A stretch of DNA of 64,000 nt. Source: Clostridiales bacterium UBA6114. Its GTDB lineage: Bacteria; Bacillota; Clostridia; Oscillospirales; Butyricicoccaceae. The stretch is taken from assembly GCA_002423435.1 (NCBI GenBank), contig DIWE01000038.1, positions 174,216 to 238,215 of the forward strand. The letters run 5' to 3'. Shown piece by piece: positions 15,722-24,250 of the stretch (positions are counted from its first letter, which is position 1; the number at the start of each line of letters is the position of its first letter). The position numbers and the translations under genes were made by a program. The notes under the pieces are model-generated. The model worked only from the letters and a program-made list of their open reading frames with translations, was not told where the DNA came from and did not search any database.

Positions 15722-16204
15722 ATGGATATATTTACAATTGCATTCTGGATTATAGCGATTTTACTGACGGTTATTTCGCTGATAAAGGACAGGAAAAAAA
15801 CTTTTGCGGCAATAAAAAAATCAAAAGGCATGATGGGGAATATGCTGGGTGAGATTATCGCCATCATATTTTTAATCGGCCTTGTTTTGACCTTTATTCC
15901 ACCTGAAACGATAAAGTCAGTTTTGGGCTCGGCCAACACGTTTGTATCAACCGTCGTTTCGGCGCTTGTCGGAAGTATTACGCTCATACCGGCCTTTGTT
16001 GCCTTTCCTTTGGTTGGATCGTTGGTCGACGTCGGAGCGAGCATTGTTCCCGCTGTCGCGTTCCTTACAACGCTCACGATGGTGGGGATTGTTACTTTCC
16101 CGCTTGAAAAAAAGGAGTTCGGCACAAAATTCGCGCTTACCAGAAATGTACTGAGCTTTGGATTTGCGATTGTTATCGCACTTTCCATGGGGGTGATTCT
16201 ATGA
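15722..16204 (+). CDS. permease, first half (COG0701/DUF318-like)
   Basis: This 160-residue membrane protein has four to five helices and resembles the N-terminal half of the DUF318/COG0701 permease family, which includes the ArsP exporters. Helices start at about 4-20, 42-62, 75-100, 105-125 and 140-160. The conserved Pro/Gly-rich stretch LVGSITLIPAFVAFPLVGSLVDVGAS is at about 83-108. Family members are usually single chains of about 300 residues; here the second half is the next gene, which overlaps by four bases (ATGA). GGAGGG precedes the ATG. The substrate is unknown; metalloids or a sulfur species are possible. Confidence 0.72.
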   Translation: MDIFTIAFWIIAILLTVISLIKDRKKTFAAIKKSKGMMGNMLGEIIAIIFLIGLVLTFIPPETIKSVLGSANTFVSTVVSALVGSITLIPAFVAFPLVGSLVDVGASIVPAVAFLTTLTMVGIVTFPLEKKEFGTKFALTRNVLSFGFAIVIALSMGVIL

Positions 16205-16929
16205 AGGCGATCTCGATTATAAAAAAGAATAAACTGTTTTTCTTTGTGGCGCTTGCATACGTTATGACCTTCATCGCATCCCCGGACAAGGCAATAAAAT
16301 CCGTCGGAAACAGCGTTTATTATTTAGCTGAGATGCTTCAGGTATTGCCCGTTATCTTTTTGTTGACAGTTGTTATTGAGGCGCTTATTCCCAAGGAAGT
16401 GATCATGCGGGGCTTCGGTGAAAAGTCAGGTTTTAAAGGCAATCTGCTTGCGTTATTGCTGGGCAGCATCTCGGCGGGCCCGATTTATGCCGCGTTTCCG
16501 ATCAGCAAAACTCTGCTGGGGAAAGGCGCCAGCATATCAAACATCGTAATTATTTTAAGCACCTGGGCAGTCATCAAAGTTCCCATGCTCGCGAATGAAG
16601 CAAAGTTCCTTGGTGTAAATTTTATGATCGTCAGATGGGTGCTTACGGTTATCGCGATATTCGTAATGGCTTACATCACTGGTATGATTGTAAAGAAAAA
16701 GGATTTGCCGGTTGACTCAAGAGAGCTGGGAACGTTGGAAATTGAGGAAGACTATTGCATCGGCTGCGGGCTTTGTGTGAAGCTGCTCCCCGAATATTAT
16801 GAAATGAATCATAACAAAGCTGTTGTGAAGAAAACCCCGGAAGGAAAGGAAGCGCTGCAGGCAGTTCAGGAATCAATCGAGAGATGCCCATCCAAAGCTA
16901 TTACCCTGCATGAAGAAAAGGCATTATGA
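16201..16929 (+). CDS. permease second half fused to a single-cluster ferredoxin domain
   Basis: This 242-residue protein has about five membrane helices (about 12-170) of the same COG0701-like permease family, including LLGSISAGPIYAAFPISKTLL and STWAVIKVPMLANEAKFLG. Residues about 180-235 form a cytoplasmic ferredoxin-like domain with C-I-G-C-G-L-C and a later ERCPSKAI, enough for one [4Fe-4S] cluster. A permease joined to a ferredoxin suggests that transport is coupled to, or gated by, redox state. It is translationally coupled to the first half and overlaps the following Fe-S membrane gene by four bases. Confidence 0.72.
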   Translation: MKAISIIKKNKLFFFVALAYVMTFIASPDKAIKSVGNSVYYLAEMLQVLPVIFLLTVVIEALIPKEVIMRGFGEKSGFKGNLLALLLGSISAGPIYAAFPISKTLLGKGASISNIVIILSTWAVIKVPMLANEAKFLGVNFMIVRWVLTVIAIFVMAYITGMIVKKKDLPVDSRELGTLEIEEDYCIGCGLCVKLLPEYYEMNHNKAVVKKTPEGKEALQAVQESIERCPSKAITLHEEKAL

Positions 16930-17198
16930 AATACATAGCCAACATCATTCGTATACTGTTTCTGGCGCTATTTCTTTTTCTGATCGCAAACGGGAAAGTA
17001 ATGCTATGGCTTGTTCTCTTTGCGGTACGCCTGATTGCCGTGCTTATTTTCGGCAGAGTCTACTGCGGGTATGTCTGCCCTTTAAATACCCTGATAGTTC
17101 CCGTAGAGTGGCTGTCTAAAAAGTTAAAGCGTCGTACGTCTCCGATCTCGGCCATGAGCTGGGGGCCAAGGGTATTTCCGACGCCTGCATCGCCATAA
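16926..17198 (+). pseudogene. truncated 4Fe-4S membrane protein (NapH/CcoG-like)
   Basis: The first about 68 codons encode a membrane helix pair and the motif GRVYCGYVCPLNTLI typical of NapH/MauN/RdxA-type polyferredoxins. After KKLKR (about 17130) the frame runs into unrelated sequence and stops at 17198. Intact relatives continue with more helices and further Cys motifs, so the 3' part is lost. It overlaps the ferredoxin-permease gene and would have completed an electron-transfer chain to it. Confidence 0.65.
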
Positions 17199-17308
17199 CA
17201 ACGGGATATTCCGGCAACATAGCCGGCAGACGGCGCATCTCGTATTTTGCGAAAATCATCAGACTGCTTTTGCCTTTTAAATGGTATGCGTTGCACAAAA
17301 AAGCGTGA
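17120..17308 (+). pseudogene. 3' fragment of an unrelated gene joined at a deletion point
   Basis: In a different frame from the truncated Fe-S gene, codons from about 17132 to the TGA at 17308 encode a coherent tail (SDLGHELGAKGISDACIAIT, later FAKIIRLLLPFKWYALHKKA). It has no start codon. I do not recognise the family. A deletion or rearrangement near 17130 seems to have joined it to the Fe-S gene. Confidence 0.45.
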
Positions 17309-17341
17309 AGGAAAACCCTCCCGGGTCTCCTTCACACTTTT
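17305..17341. terminator. terminator between convergent genes
   Basis: GTGAAGG and CCTTCAC enclose an inner ACCC/GGGT pair, and a run of eight or more T follows on the right. It ends the permease operon and lies just outside the stop of the convergent histidine kinase gene. Confidence 0.75.
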
Positions 17342-17374
17342 TTTACTTGCTGTCTGAGATAGCCCCTTCCCGCA

Positions 17375-19672
17375 TTATTCCAATTGCTGAAAGTCGTTGC
17401 GAAACGTCAGATATACAACACACCCGCGGTCAGGCTCGCTGTGGATCGCCGCATGGCCGCCGAGGCGGTTCATGATCCGTTGAACCAGGGCCAATCCGAT
17501 GCCGCTTCCCTCATATTCGTTGTTGTTGTGGGCGCGGTTAAACAGTGTAAACAGATCGTTAGTCGAGCTGCTTTGGAACCCCACCCCATTGTCACGAAAA
17601 TAATAAGTGGTCTGCACCTCGTTTCGCATATACCCGACGACGATAGACACCGCCTTATCCCTATGTGAGAACTTTACGGAATTTGACATGATGTTCATGA
17701 CAGCAATCCGCAAAAGGAATGCATCCGCGAACACCGCCGGCAGGGCATAAAGCGTCAGTTCCATCTCCCCGGATTCCTTTGCCTGTTGTATTTCATTAAA
17801 ACAGCTGCGCACCAGTCGCTGTATGTCGATTTTTTCAATGTTCAGCACCATGAACCCCGCTTTGGTGTAGAGCATCATTTTATCGATCATGTCAAGCGTT
17901 TGCTGGCAAACCTTGCGCGCAGAAAGAATATCCTGCTGCGACTGCGGATTCAGCGTCTCGTAATTATCTTCCTGAATGATCTCCAAATAGGTATCTATTT
18001 CTCGTATCGGGGTTTTGAACTCATGCGTAACGGTGAAGCTGAACGACTCCAAATCGCTGTAGGCTTTTTGCAGCTCCCGGGTGCGTTCCTGCACCATCTG
18101 CTCCAAGCCTTCGTTCAGTTCCACGATTTTTTGTTCCGCACGCTTTTGCGCGGTCACATTCTTTGTAAAAACTGCAATACTGGATATCTTATCCCGCAGC
18201 TTGATCGGATAGAAATGAACATCCCAGATCATCGTGCCCTTTCCCTGGGGAGTCCGATACTCTACCGAGAAATCGCCCTCGCGGAGCACGCGCTGAAAAT
18301 AATCTGAAAACAGCGCGCTATCCTCGGGAGAAAACGCATCCGCCATTGTGCTGCCGCTTTGAATATCCCGTCCCTGATGCTTGCGCACATATTGGGCAAA
18401 TGCCTGATTGAAGGAAATTAGCGAGAAGGATTGACAGTCGACGGTCCATATGGAATCCCTGTTGCTTTCAAATATGGCGTTTAGCAAAGCGGCGAGCTCC
18501 CACCGTTTTTCCTCCGCCTTCTTATAGTCTGTGATATTGCGCGCGGTCAGAACGGCCAAACGTTGCTCTCCCAGATACATGACGTTGCCGGATACCAAAA
18601 GGCTGCAGCTCCCATTGTTGTAAAGCTGTCCCGGTATTTCGATATTGTTTACCTGATTGTCATGAAACAGCGTGTCCAAAAGAGCCTGGATGGCCTGCTT
18701 ATCGCTGAAAAGATGACTGATGTGGAGCCCCAGAAGGGATGCGGGAGTAAAGCCCAGCGCCGTCCGGATGGCGGGATTGACCCGCAGAATCGTCCCTTCC
18801 TCGTCGATCTCCATATAGGCGTCGGCGGTGTTCTCAAAGATCATGCGGTAACGTTTTTCACTTTTCGAAAGCTTATCGTGCGCTTCTATATTCTTCATTG
18901 TGCTGCTGATAATCGCGTCACAGATAATGCAGGCCGCCGTGAAGACGATTGGAAATTTGATCACCTTGCTGGACGTGTTCGACAGAATAGATGTATGCAG
19001 ACCGCGATTATCGAAATAAAACGCCTCGAACATGCCGTCGACGAGAAAAAAGCCGATGACGACAAGCAGAGAAATGAAAAACAGCTTGCTGTTTTGCTTT
19101 GAGTAAAGCGGTTTCGGTATTCGCAGCAGAGTGCATACCGCGGGAAGGGATATGAGCACCTTGATGAACGAAATCAGCGCCATGTAGCCGCAGACAAACG
19201 TAATGGCCTGCACACGCGTGATAATCGGAGATGTAAAGCGTAAAAACGCGGTCCCTCCGGGGTTATACTGTAAAATCCAGCGGTATAGCGTGACCATGAT
19301 CGTATAATAGAACGCGCTGAACGCCACATGAATCAAATAGTAATTTAAGCGCTTACCCGGACGGTTGCAAAAGTGTCCGCACAGGATCAGCATCAACAGG
19401 TACAGCGCTCCGATCAACGCATTTCCCAGGCCGCGCTCCGGCATCTCCAGAAACGGGGCGAGGAAAATAAGCCCGCCAAATCCCGCTATATAGGAGTAAA
19501 CAGGCTCCCAGGCGATTGCGATTAACATCGGAAATAGGAGCGGCCATACTAAACGCGTATCGTATATATGATCCAAAACGAGGCTATAGGGGGTGTACAG
19601 AAGCATAAGCCACCCCGACAAAACGGCGGCGACAACGCGCCATGGCTGGATTCCCTTGATAAGTCTACGCAT
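17375..19672 (-). CDS. membrane-bound PAS histidine kinase
   Basis: This 765-residue kinase has an N-terminal block of about eight membrane helices (about 10-260). Two PAS domains follow: about 270-390, starting YRMIFENTADAYMEIDEEG, and about 395-510, containing IWTVDCQSFSLISFN. A coiled coil at about 510-535 leads to the phospho-acceptor H550 in FTVTHEFKTPI, then an ATPase domain with N-box NIMSNSVKFS, G1 FRDNGVGF and G2 GSGIGLALVQ. The start follows directly on the stop of the response regulator gene, so they are co-transcribed. The combination of a multi-helix sensor with PAS domains and an AraC-type regulator is unusual. Beside the amide importer and amidase it probably senses the amide or a membrane-linked signal. 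Confidence 0.9.
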   Translation of the reverse strand: MRRLIKGIQPWRVVAAVLSGWLMLLYTPYSLVLDHIYDTRLVWPLLFPMLIAIAWEPVYSYIAGFGGLIFLAPFLEMPERGLGNALIGALYLLMLILCGHFCNRPGKRLNYYLIHVAFSAFYYTIMVTLYRWILQYNPGGTAFLRFTSPIITRVQAITFVCGYMALISFIKVLISLPAVCTLLRIPKPLYSKQNSKLFFISLLVVIGFFLVDGMFEAFYFDNRGLHTSILSNTSSKVIKFPIVFTAACIICDAIISSTMKNIEAHDKLSKSEKRYRMIFENTADAYMEIDEEGTILRVNPAIRTALGFTPASLLGLHISHLFSDKQAIQALLDTLFHDNQVNNIEIPGQLYNNGSCSLLVSGNVMYLGEQRLAVLTARNITDYKKAEEKRWELAALLNAIFESNRDSIWTVDCQSFSLISFNQAFAQYVRKHQGRDIQSGSTMADAFSPEDSALFSDYFQRVLREGDFSVEYRTPQGKGTMIWDVHFYPIKLRDKISSIAVFTKNVTAQKRAEQKIVELNEGLEQMVQERTRELQKAYSDLESFSFTVTHEFKTPIREIDTYLEIIQEDNYETLNPQSQQDILSARKVCQQTLDMIDKMMLYTKAGFMVLNIEKIDIQRLVRSCFNEIQQAKESGEMELTLYALPAVFADAFLLRIAVMNIMSNSVKFSHRDKAVSIVVGYMRNEVQTTYYFRDNGVGFQSSSTNDLFTLFNRAHNNNEYEGSGIGLALVQRIMNRLGGHAAIHSEPDRGCVVYLTFRNDFQQLE

Positions 19673-20722
19673 TCAGCGCTGCACCTCCACGCTGCCCTGC
19701 TGCCTGAATTCGGTGGCGGTAAGGCCGGTCGCCTGCTTGAACACGCGGCGAAAGTACTCAATATCCGAATAGCCGAGCAATTCGCTGATTTCATAGATCT
19801 TTCGACTACTGCAGGAGAGAAGCTTTTTTGCCCGCTCAATCTTTACGAAGGTCATATAATCGACGAAGCTGATCCCGAGTTCCTGCTTAAACAGGTGGCT
19901 TAAATATGCCTTGTTTACAAAGTGCATATTGGCGGCGCTTTGCAGGGATATATTGCTTTCAATATTTTTTACAATCATATTGCAGACCGACTGTATTAAC
20001 TCGCTTTTGGACCGAACGGAAAATTTATTGAGCTCAACCCGAATATGCGCGATTTTATCACAGAAATACTGTGCGTAGTCTTCAGCGCGAATGGAACGGT
20101 CCAGCTCGAACAGCGTATCGAAATCGCAGTACAGCTCCATGTGCGGGCTTTTTTTCATGACATGGCGTTTGATTTCGAGAAGCACCTGCGAAAGCGCGAT
20201 CTGAATTTTCTGCGGATATTCCTTGTTCAGTTCCACAATCCGCGAGGAGATCTGCCGGCTGATTGCAGCGACATAATCATCGTTTTTCAGGATCAGCGCG
20301 GGCAAAATGCGTTCCACATTGTCGCCGCCGATGCCCTGTAAATCAGCGTCGAGATACGCGGCGCACCGCTCCAGCAGTTCCTCCAGCGCCGCCGGATCAA
20401 CCGGCTTGACAACATAATCGAACGCTCCGAGCACAATTCCCTGCTTTGCAAAGGAAAAATCGGCATATTCACTGAGCAAAACGATACACGGGCAGAGCAG
20501 CTCCTCCCGGGCTTTCTTGAGCAGTTCGAGTCCGTTCATGATCGGCATGCGGATGTCGGTGATCATAATATTGACCTGCTCCTGCCGCAATATCTCCAGC
20601 GCCTTCTGGCCGTTTTCCGCCTCAAAACGGACCTGAAAGCGGCTGTTGTCCCGAAAGACGGATAAACGTTTAAAATGCCTTCGGAATATCTCCCGGTCGT
20701 CCACGATCATCAGTGTATACAT
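19673..20722 (-). CDS. AraC-type response regulator (YesN-like)
   Basis: This 349-residue regulator has a receiver domain (1-120) with D8/D9, phospho-acceptor D56 in IMITDIRMP and K107 in YVVKPVDP. A linker of about 120 residues leads to a C-terminal pair of AraC helix-turn-helix motifs (about 245-345), with AANMHFVNKAYLSHLFKQEL and ISELLGYSDIEYFRRVFKQATG. It is the partner of the kinase encoded immediately downstream. It lies about 100 bases from the amidase gene, beyond a terminator, so it is probably transcribed from its own promoter. The amide importer operon is its most likely target; no binding site was identified. Confidence 0.9.
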   Translation of the reverse strand: MYTLMIVDDREIFRRHFKRLSVFRDNSRFQVRFEAENGQKALEILRQEQVNIMITDIRMPIMNGLELLKKAREELLCPCIVLLSEYADFSFAKQGIVLGAFDYVVKPVDPAALEELLERCAAYLDADLQGIGGDNVERILPALILKNDDYVAAISRQISSRIVELNKEYPQKIQIALSQVLLEIKRHVMKKSPHMELYCDFDTLFELDRSIRAEDYAQYFCDKIAHIRVELNKFSVRSKSELIQSVCNMIVKNIESNISLQSAANMHFVNKAYLSHLFKQELGISFVDYMTFVKIERAKKLLSCSSRKIYEISELLGYSDIEYFRRVFKQATGLTATEFRQQGSVEVQR

Positions 20723-20768
20723 CGGCTTCCTCCTCTGCGATTTAATCGAGGCAAAGCGTCAAATAAAT

Positions 20769-20797
20769 GACAGCAGCTCCCCAACGGCAGAGCTGTC
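20769..20797 (-). terminator. terminator behind the amidase gene
   Basis: On the minus strand GACAGC and GCTGTC pair, with extra GC pairs inside, and are followed by ATTTATTT. It lies 28 bases past the amidase stop and separates the importer/amidase operon from the two-component genes. Confidence 0.55.
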
Positions 20798-20824
20798 AGG
20801 GAGCGGGGTGTGTCTTGCTGTCAA

Positions 20825-21745
20825 TCACTTGCGGTAGGCGAGTTTTTTCGATACCTTCGCCACCATTGAGTATACCGTATCCACCATGTTTGCGCAATAC
20901 AACTTTCCTGCCTGGGTCAACGCCTGATAGGCGTCCAGACGGTCCCATCCATACTCGGTCATCCAATCGATCAGTTCCGCGTAAGCGATGCGGGCCGCAT
21001 CCTCCATCGGCCTCGCACTGCCCACCACCATGAGCTCGTCAGGGCTTTCAATGCGCGGCCATTTAATGGATTTTCCCTTTATCAAATCGAATTCCAGAGT
21101 GACCTTCGCGGAAATTTCCAACGCCACGCCGCACAGCTCTCCCTGGCCCTGGTTTGCGTGCACGTCGCCCGTAAAGAAGTAGGCGCCTTCAACCGCGACC
21201 GGAAGATAAACGATGTTGCCCGGCTTCGTCTCGGGGGCGTCCATGTTTCCCCCCTGCTCATACGGGGTCAGCGCAGAAATAACCTCCAGATCGCCGGCCG
21301 TCGCAATCGTACCCAAAAAAGGCTCCCATGGAAAGGAGAGGTGTTCGTCGTGAGTGAGCATGCCCTTGTCGTCAAAACGATAGATCCATGTTTTTTCGCC
21401 GATGGGATCGTTGAGCATGCGCGTAAATTTATTGGGCGTAAGCCCGCCCAACGGCTTTTGGATGCAGCTGACCGCCCAATCCCGGGTGGGTTCTATCCCG
21501 TGTATGTAAACTTTCAGGGTGTCGCCGGGCTCGGCCCCCTCGATATACAACGGCCCGGTCTGAGGATTTAAGTGCCCCGCATTGGACAGCACCTGTTCGG
21601 GAAGATCCTGTTCGGACTGAACAAGCCCCTTAAAGCAGTCCTCCGTGTACAGTACGATTTTCTCGCCCGGCTTGACGGTTCCTATCGGCTCTAAGTAGCG
21701 GTTGAAAGCAAAGCTGTGCTCGCCGACCTGTCTAATGACTCGCAT
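20825..21745 (-). CDS. acetamidase/formamidase
   Basis: This 306-residue protein is of the FmdA_AmdA family, which hydrolyses formamide, acetamide or related short amides to ammonia and the acid. The family pattern is clear: GAEPGDTLKVYIHGIEP (about 70-86), FPWEPFLGTIATAG, PGNIVYLPVAVEGAYFFTGDVHANQGQGELCG (about 177-207) with the metal-site Asp and His in GDVHA, and DELMVVGSARPMEDA. Length is normal. It is the last gene of the leftward importer operon, 26 bases after the ABC ATPase. The amide brought in by the transporter would yield ammonia as nitrogen source. Which amide is used cannot be read from the sequence. Confidence 0.9.
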   Translation of the reverse strand: MRVIRQVGEHSFAFNRYLEPIGTVKPGEKIVLYTEDCFKGLVQSEQDLPEQVLSNAGHLNPQTGPLYIEGAEPGDTLKVYIHGIEPTRDWAVSCIQKPLGGLTPNKFTRMLNDPIGEKTWIYRFDDKGMLTHDEHLSFPWEPFLGTIATAGDLEVISALTPYEQGGNMDAPETKPGNIVYLPVAVEGAYFFTGDVHANQGQGELCGVALEISAKVTLEFDLIKGKSIKWPRIESPDELMVVGSARPMEDAARIAYAELIDWMTEYGWDRLDAYQALTQAGKLYCANMVDTVYSMVAKVSKKLAYRK

Positions 21746-21771
21746 ATATGCTCCTCCTGTCTTCTCACGTA

Positions 21772-22470
21772 TTATACAGTGAGGTATTTCTTGATCTTGT
21801 TGTAGTCCTTGATATCGTCGCCGGTGACCGTACCGACCACCGTGCCCTTGTCAATCGCATAACAACGCTGTGACGCCTGTTGTATTAGACCCATATGCTG
21901 CTCACACAGCATGATCGTAAGCCCCATATCCTGACTGCACCGCCGCACAATATCCCCGATCTGCTGCGCCAGATTCGGCTGAATGCCCTCGGAGGGCTCA
22001 TCCAGTAAAATCATCTTCGGCTTGCCCACTAAAGCGCGTCCGATCGACAGCATTGCCTGTTCGCCGCCGCTTAAAGTGCCGGCCTTTTGTGTGCGGCGCT
22101 CCTTTAAGCGGGGAAAATATTCGTAAGCGATATCCAGGCGCTTGCCCGCCTCGGAGCGATGGATCGAGAAGCCCATTTTCAGGTTTTCCTCAACGCTCAG
22201 CAACGGGAACACTCCGTGGCCCTGCGGCACATAGCCGATGCCGATCTGCGCCCGTTCATGCGCTTTCGCGGCGGTGATGTCGGCGCCGTCGAAGAAGACT
22301 TTTCCCGATTTCCCGCGGATCAGACCGATCAGCGTCTTCATCAGCGTGCTTTTCCCGACGCCGTTGCGGCCGATCACGGAGACAATTTCCCCCTTTTCGA
22401 TTGTGAATGTGATATCCCGGATGATCGAGATTTCCCCGTATCCGGATGTCAGCTGTTCAACTCGAAGCAT
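21772..22470 (-). CDS. ABC importer ATPase, UrtE/LivF type
   Basis: This 232-residue ATPase of the branched-chain amino acid/urea importer class has Walker A GRNGVGKST, Q-loop YVPQGHGVF, signature LSGGEQAML, Walker B MILLDEPSEGIQP and an H-loop in CEQHMG. The ATG at 22470 gives the usual family start (MLRVEQLTSGYG) with AAGGA about ten bases upstream. A start nine codons earlier, at 22497, would overlap the previous stop as TAATG and is also possible. With the LivG-type ATPase it forms the heterodimeric motor of the importer. The -EGIQP- after Walker B is typical of the urea/amide (UrtE, FmdF) branch. Confidence 0.9.
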   Translation of the reverse strand: MLRVEQLTSGYGEISIIRDITFTIEKGEIVSVIGRNGVGKSTLMKTLIGLIRGKSGKVFFDGADITAAKAHERAQIGIGYVPQGHGVFPLLSVEENLKMGFSIHRSEAGKRLDIAYEYFPRLKERRTQKAGTLSGGEQAMLSIGRALVGKPKMILLDEPSEGIQPNLAQQIGDIVRRCSQDMGLTIMLCEQHMGLIQQASQRCYAIDKGTVVGTVTGDDIKDYNKIKKYLTV

Positions 22471-22496
22471 ACGCGCACCGTCCTTCGCACGACACA

Positions 22497-23213
22497 TTAT
22501 AGTTTTCCAAGATAGATATCAACCACGTCCTGGTTGTTGTGCACCTCTTCAAATGTCCCCTCCGCAAATATCCTGCCGTAATGCAGCACGGTGGTGCGCT
22601 TGGCGATTTGCGCGACAAAATCCATATCGTGATCGATAAAGATGATCGTCGTGCCCTGTTCGTTGATCCGCCGTACGATATTGGCGGTAAACTCCGTCTC
22701 CTCCGGGCCGAGTCCCGCCGCCGGTTCGTCCAGCAGTAAAAGCTTGGGCCTGCTCGAAAGCGCCATTGCGATCTCCAGCCACTGCTGCTGACCGTGCGGC
22801 ATGTTGCGCACAAGCGGATTGCCGATCTCCCGCATACCGGTCAGTTCAATCAGGCGGTCTATTTCCTTCGGGATGTCGCGGTGGTGGGCATACTGCTGAA
22901 CGGCGATGCGCAGATTGTCATGTAAGGAAAGGTCTAAATATACACCCGGAATCTGCATCTTGATACTGATTCCGTCGCGTACGCGCCGATACGTGGGGAC
23001 TTTTGTGATGTCGCGCCCGTCAAACCGGATCTGGCCGGCGGTGGGCGGATAAATACCCATAATCAGTTTGAAAATCGTGGTCTTCCCGGCGCCATTGGGG
23101 CCGATCAGGCAGTGCAGCGCACCTTCCTCCACCTGCAGATTGATCTGGTCAACCGCTTTGAGGCCGCCGAAATGCTTGCTGACCCCGCTCATTTCCAGCA
23201 GGTGTTTCGTCAT
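22497..23213 (-). CDS. ABC importer ATPase, UrtD/LivG type
   Basis: This 238-residue ATPase has the LivG start MSGVSKHFGGLKAVDQINL. It has Walker A GPNGAGKTT, a Q-loop IKMQIP, a signature-like MPHGQQQWLEIAMAL (the degenerate form usual in UrtD), Walker B LLLLDEPAAGLGPEE and H-loop IDHDMDFV. It pairs with the UrtE-type ATPase encoded next. Its start overlaps the stop of the permease gene by four bases. Confidence 0.92.
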   Translation of the reverse strand: MTKHLLEMSGVSKHFGGLKAVDQINLQVEEGALHCLIGPNGAGKTTIFKLIMGIYPPTAGQIRFDGRDITKVPTYRRVRDGISIKMQIPGVYLDLSLHDNLRIAVQQYAHHRDIPKEIDRLIELTGMREIGNPLVRNMPHGQQQWLEIAMALSSRPKLLLLDEPAAGLGPEETEFTANIVRRINEQGTTIIFIDHDMDFVAQIAKRTTVLHYGRIFAEGTFEEVHNNQDVVDIYLGKL

Positions 23214-24244
23214 GGTTTTGCCCCTCTCTGTGAGCTTCGGCCCAAAAGCGGGCGGAGCACTCTTCGGTCGACAATTTCAAACAGCGAGTGAATGATTCCC
23301 TTCGGCACAAAGAGTACGACCAAAAGCAGGATCAGACCCAGCAGTACGAGAGAGTATTGTCTGCCGCTCGCCGCAAGATTTTGCGACAGCGCCAGGTAGA
23401 ACAGCGTGAAGATCACGACCGCTGTGGGATTTTTTCGGCCTCCCGCCGCCACCAGCACGACAGGCATCGTCGCCTGTGTCATGCCGACCGCCGAGGGAAC
23501 GATATATCCGCCCCAAGAGGTATACAAAACGCCGGACAGCCCCGCGAGAGCGCCGCCTACCGCGAAGATGATCATTTGCACAAACGCGGTGTTATAGCCG
23601 AACAACTCGCTGCGCGTCCGATTCTCCCGGATGGATAATAGACAGTATCCGATATTGCTTTTTTCCATCACGCGCATCGACAAGTACACGGCCAGCACAA
23701 GAATCAGCACAAAAATATATAATGCCAAGCCTTTGATTGGGAATGTGCCGATCGTGAGCGGAGTTACGGCGTTGATGCCATTGAAGCCGCCCAGCTGCGC
23801 CTCTCCGATCCTCCATTCCGGACCGGCGGTCTGGGCAAGGAATGTCTCCAGCACCAGCGTAAAGCACATCGTGACCAGCGCGACAAATACGTCGTTTACA
23901 CCGCCGTAGAACATAAAGTATCCCAAAATCAGAGCGACGAGGAACCCCATCACCACACCGACAAGTAAAAATATAGGGGTCAGCGCCGGATTTAAGAAGT
24001 TTTTGCACAGGATCGCGTATGTATATCCGCCGATGCCGAAAAACGCCGCCTGGGCATAAGAGAAAATCCCGGTGTATCCCCAAATCAGCGCCAAACTCAG
24101 CGCCAGCAGCACGGTGATTAAAAAGTTAGCCATGTTGAGCGTTTGATAGGAGCTGCTCGTTGCCGGAAACACAAGAAAAAACACAAGTACCGCAGCAGCA
24201 CATAGATTCTCCGTCGTAACGGCGGCCTTTGTCTTTGCTGCCAT
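23210..24244 (-). CDS. ABC importer permease, UrtC/LivM type
   Basis: This 344-residue permease has about ten membrane helices. LivM hallmarks are LALSLALIWGYTGIFSYAQAAFFGIGGYTYAI near residues 45-76 and GALAGLSGVLYTSWGGYIVPSAVGMTQATMPVVLVAAGG in the C-terminal half (the coupling region and following helices). It forms the transmembrane pathway with the LivH-type permease. The gene overlaps the following ATPase gene by four bases and lies six bases after its partner permease gene. Confidence 0.92.
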   Translation of the reverse strand: MAAKTKAAVTTENLCAAAVLVFFLVFPATSSSYQTLNMANFLITVLLALSLALIWGYTGIFSYAQAAFFGIGGYTYAILCKNFLNPALTPIFLLVGVVMGFLVALILGYFMFYGGVNDVFVALVTMCFTLVLETFLAQTAGPEWRIGEAQLGGFNGINAVTPLTIGTFPIKGLALYIFVLILVLAVYLSMRVMEKSNIGYCLLSIRENRTRSELFGYNTAFVQMIIFAVGGALAGLSGVLYTSWGGYIVPSAVGMTQATMPVVLVAAGGRKNPTAVVIFTLFYLALSQNLAASGRQYSLVLLGLILLLVVLFVPKGIIHSLFEIVDRRVLRPLLGRSSQRGAKP

Positions 24245-24250
24245 AGGCAG

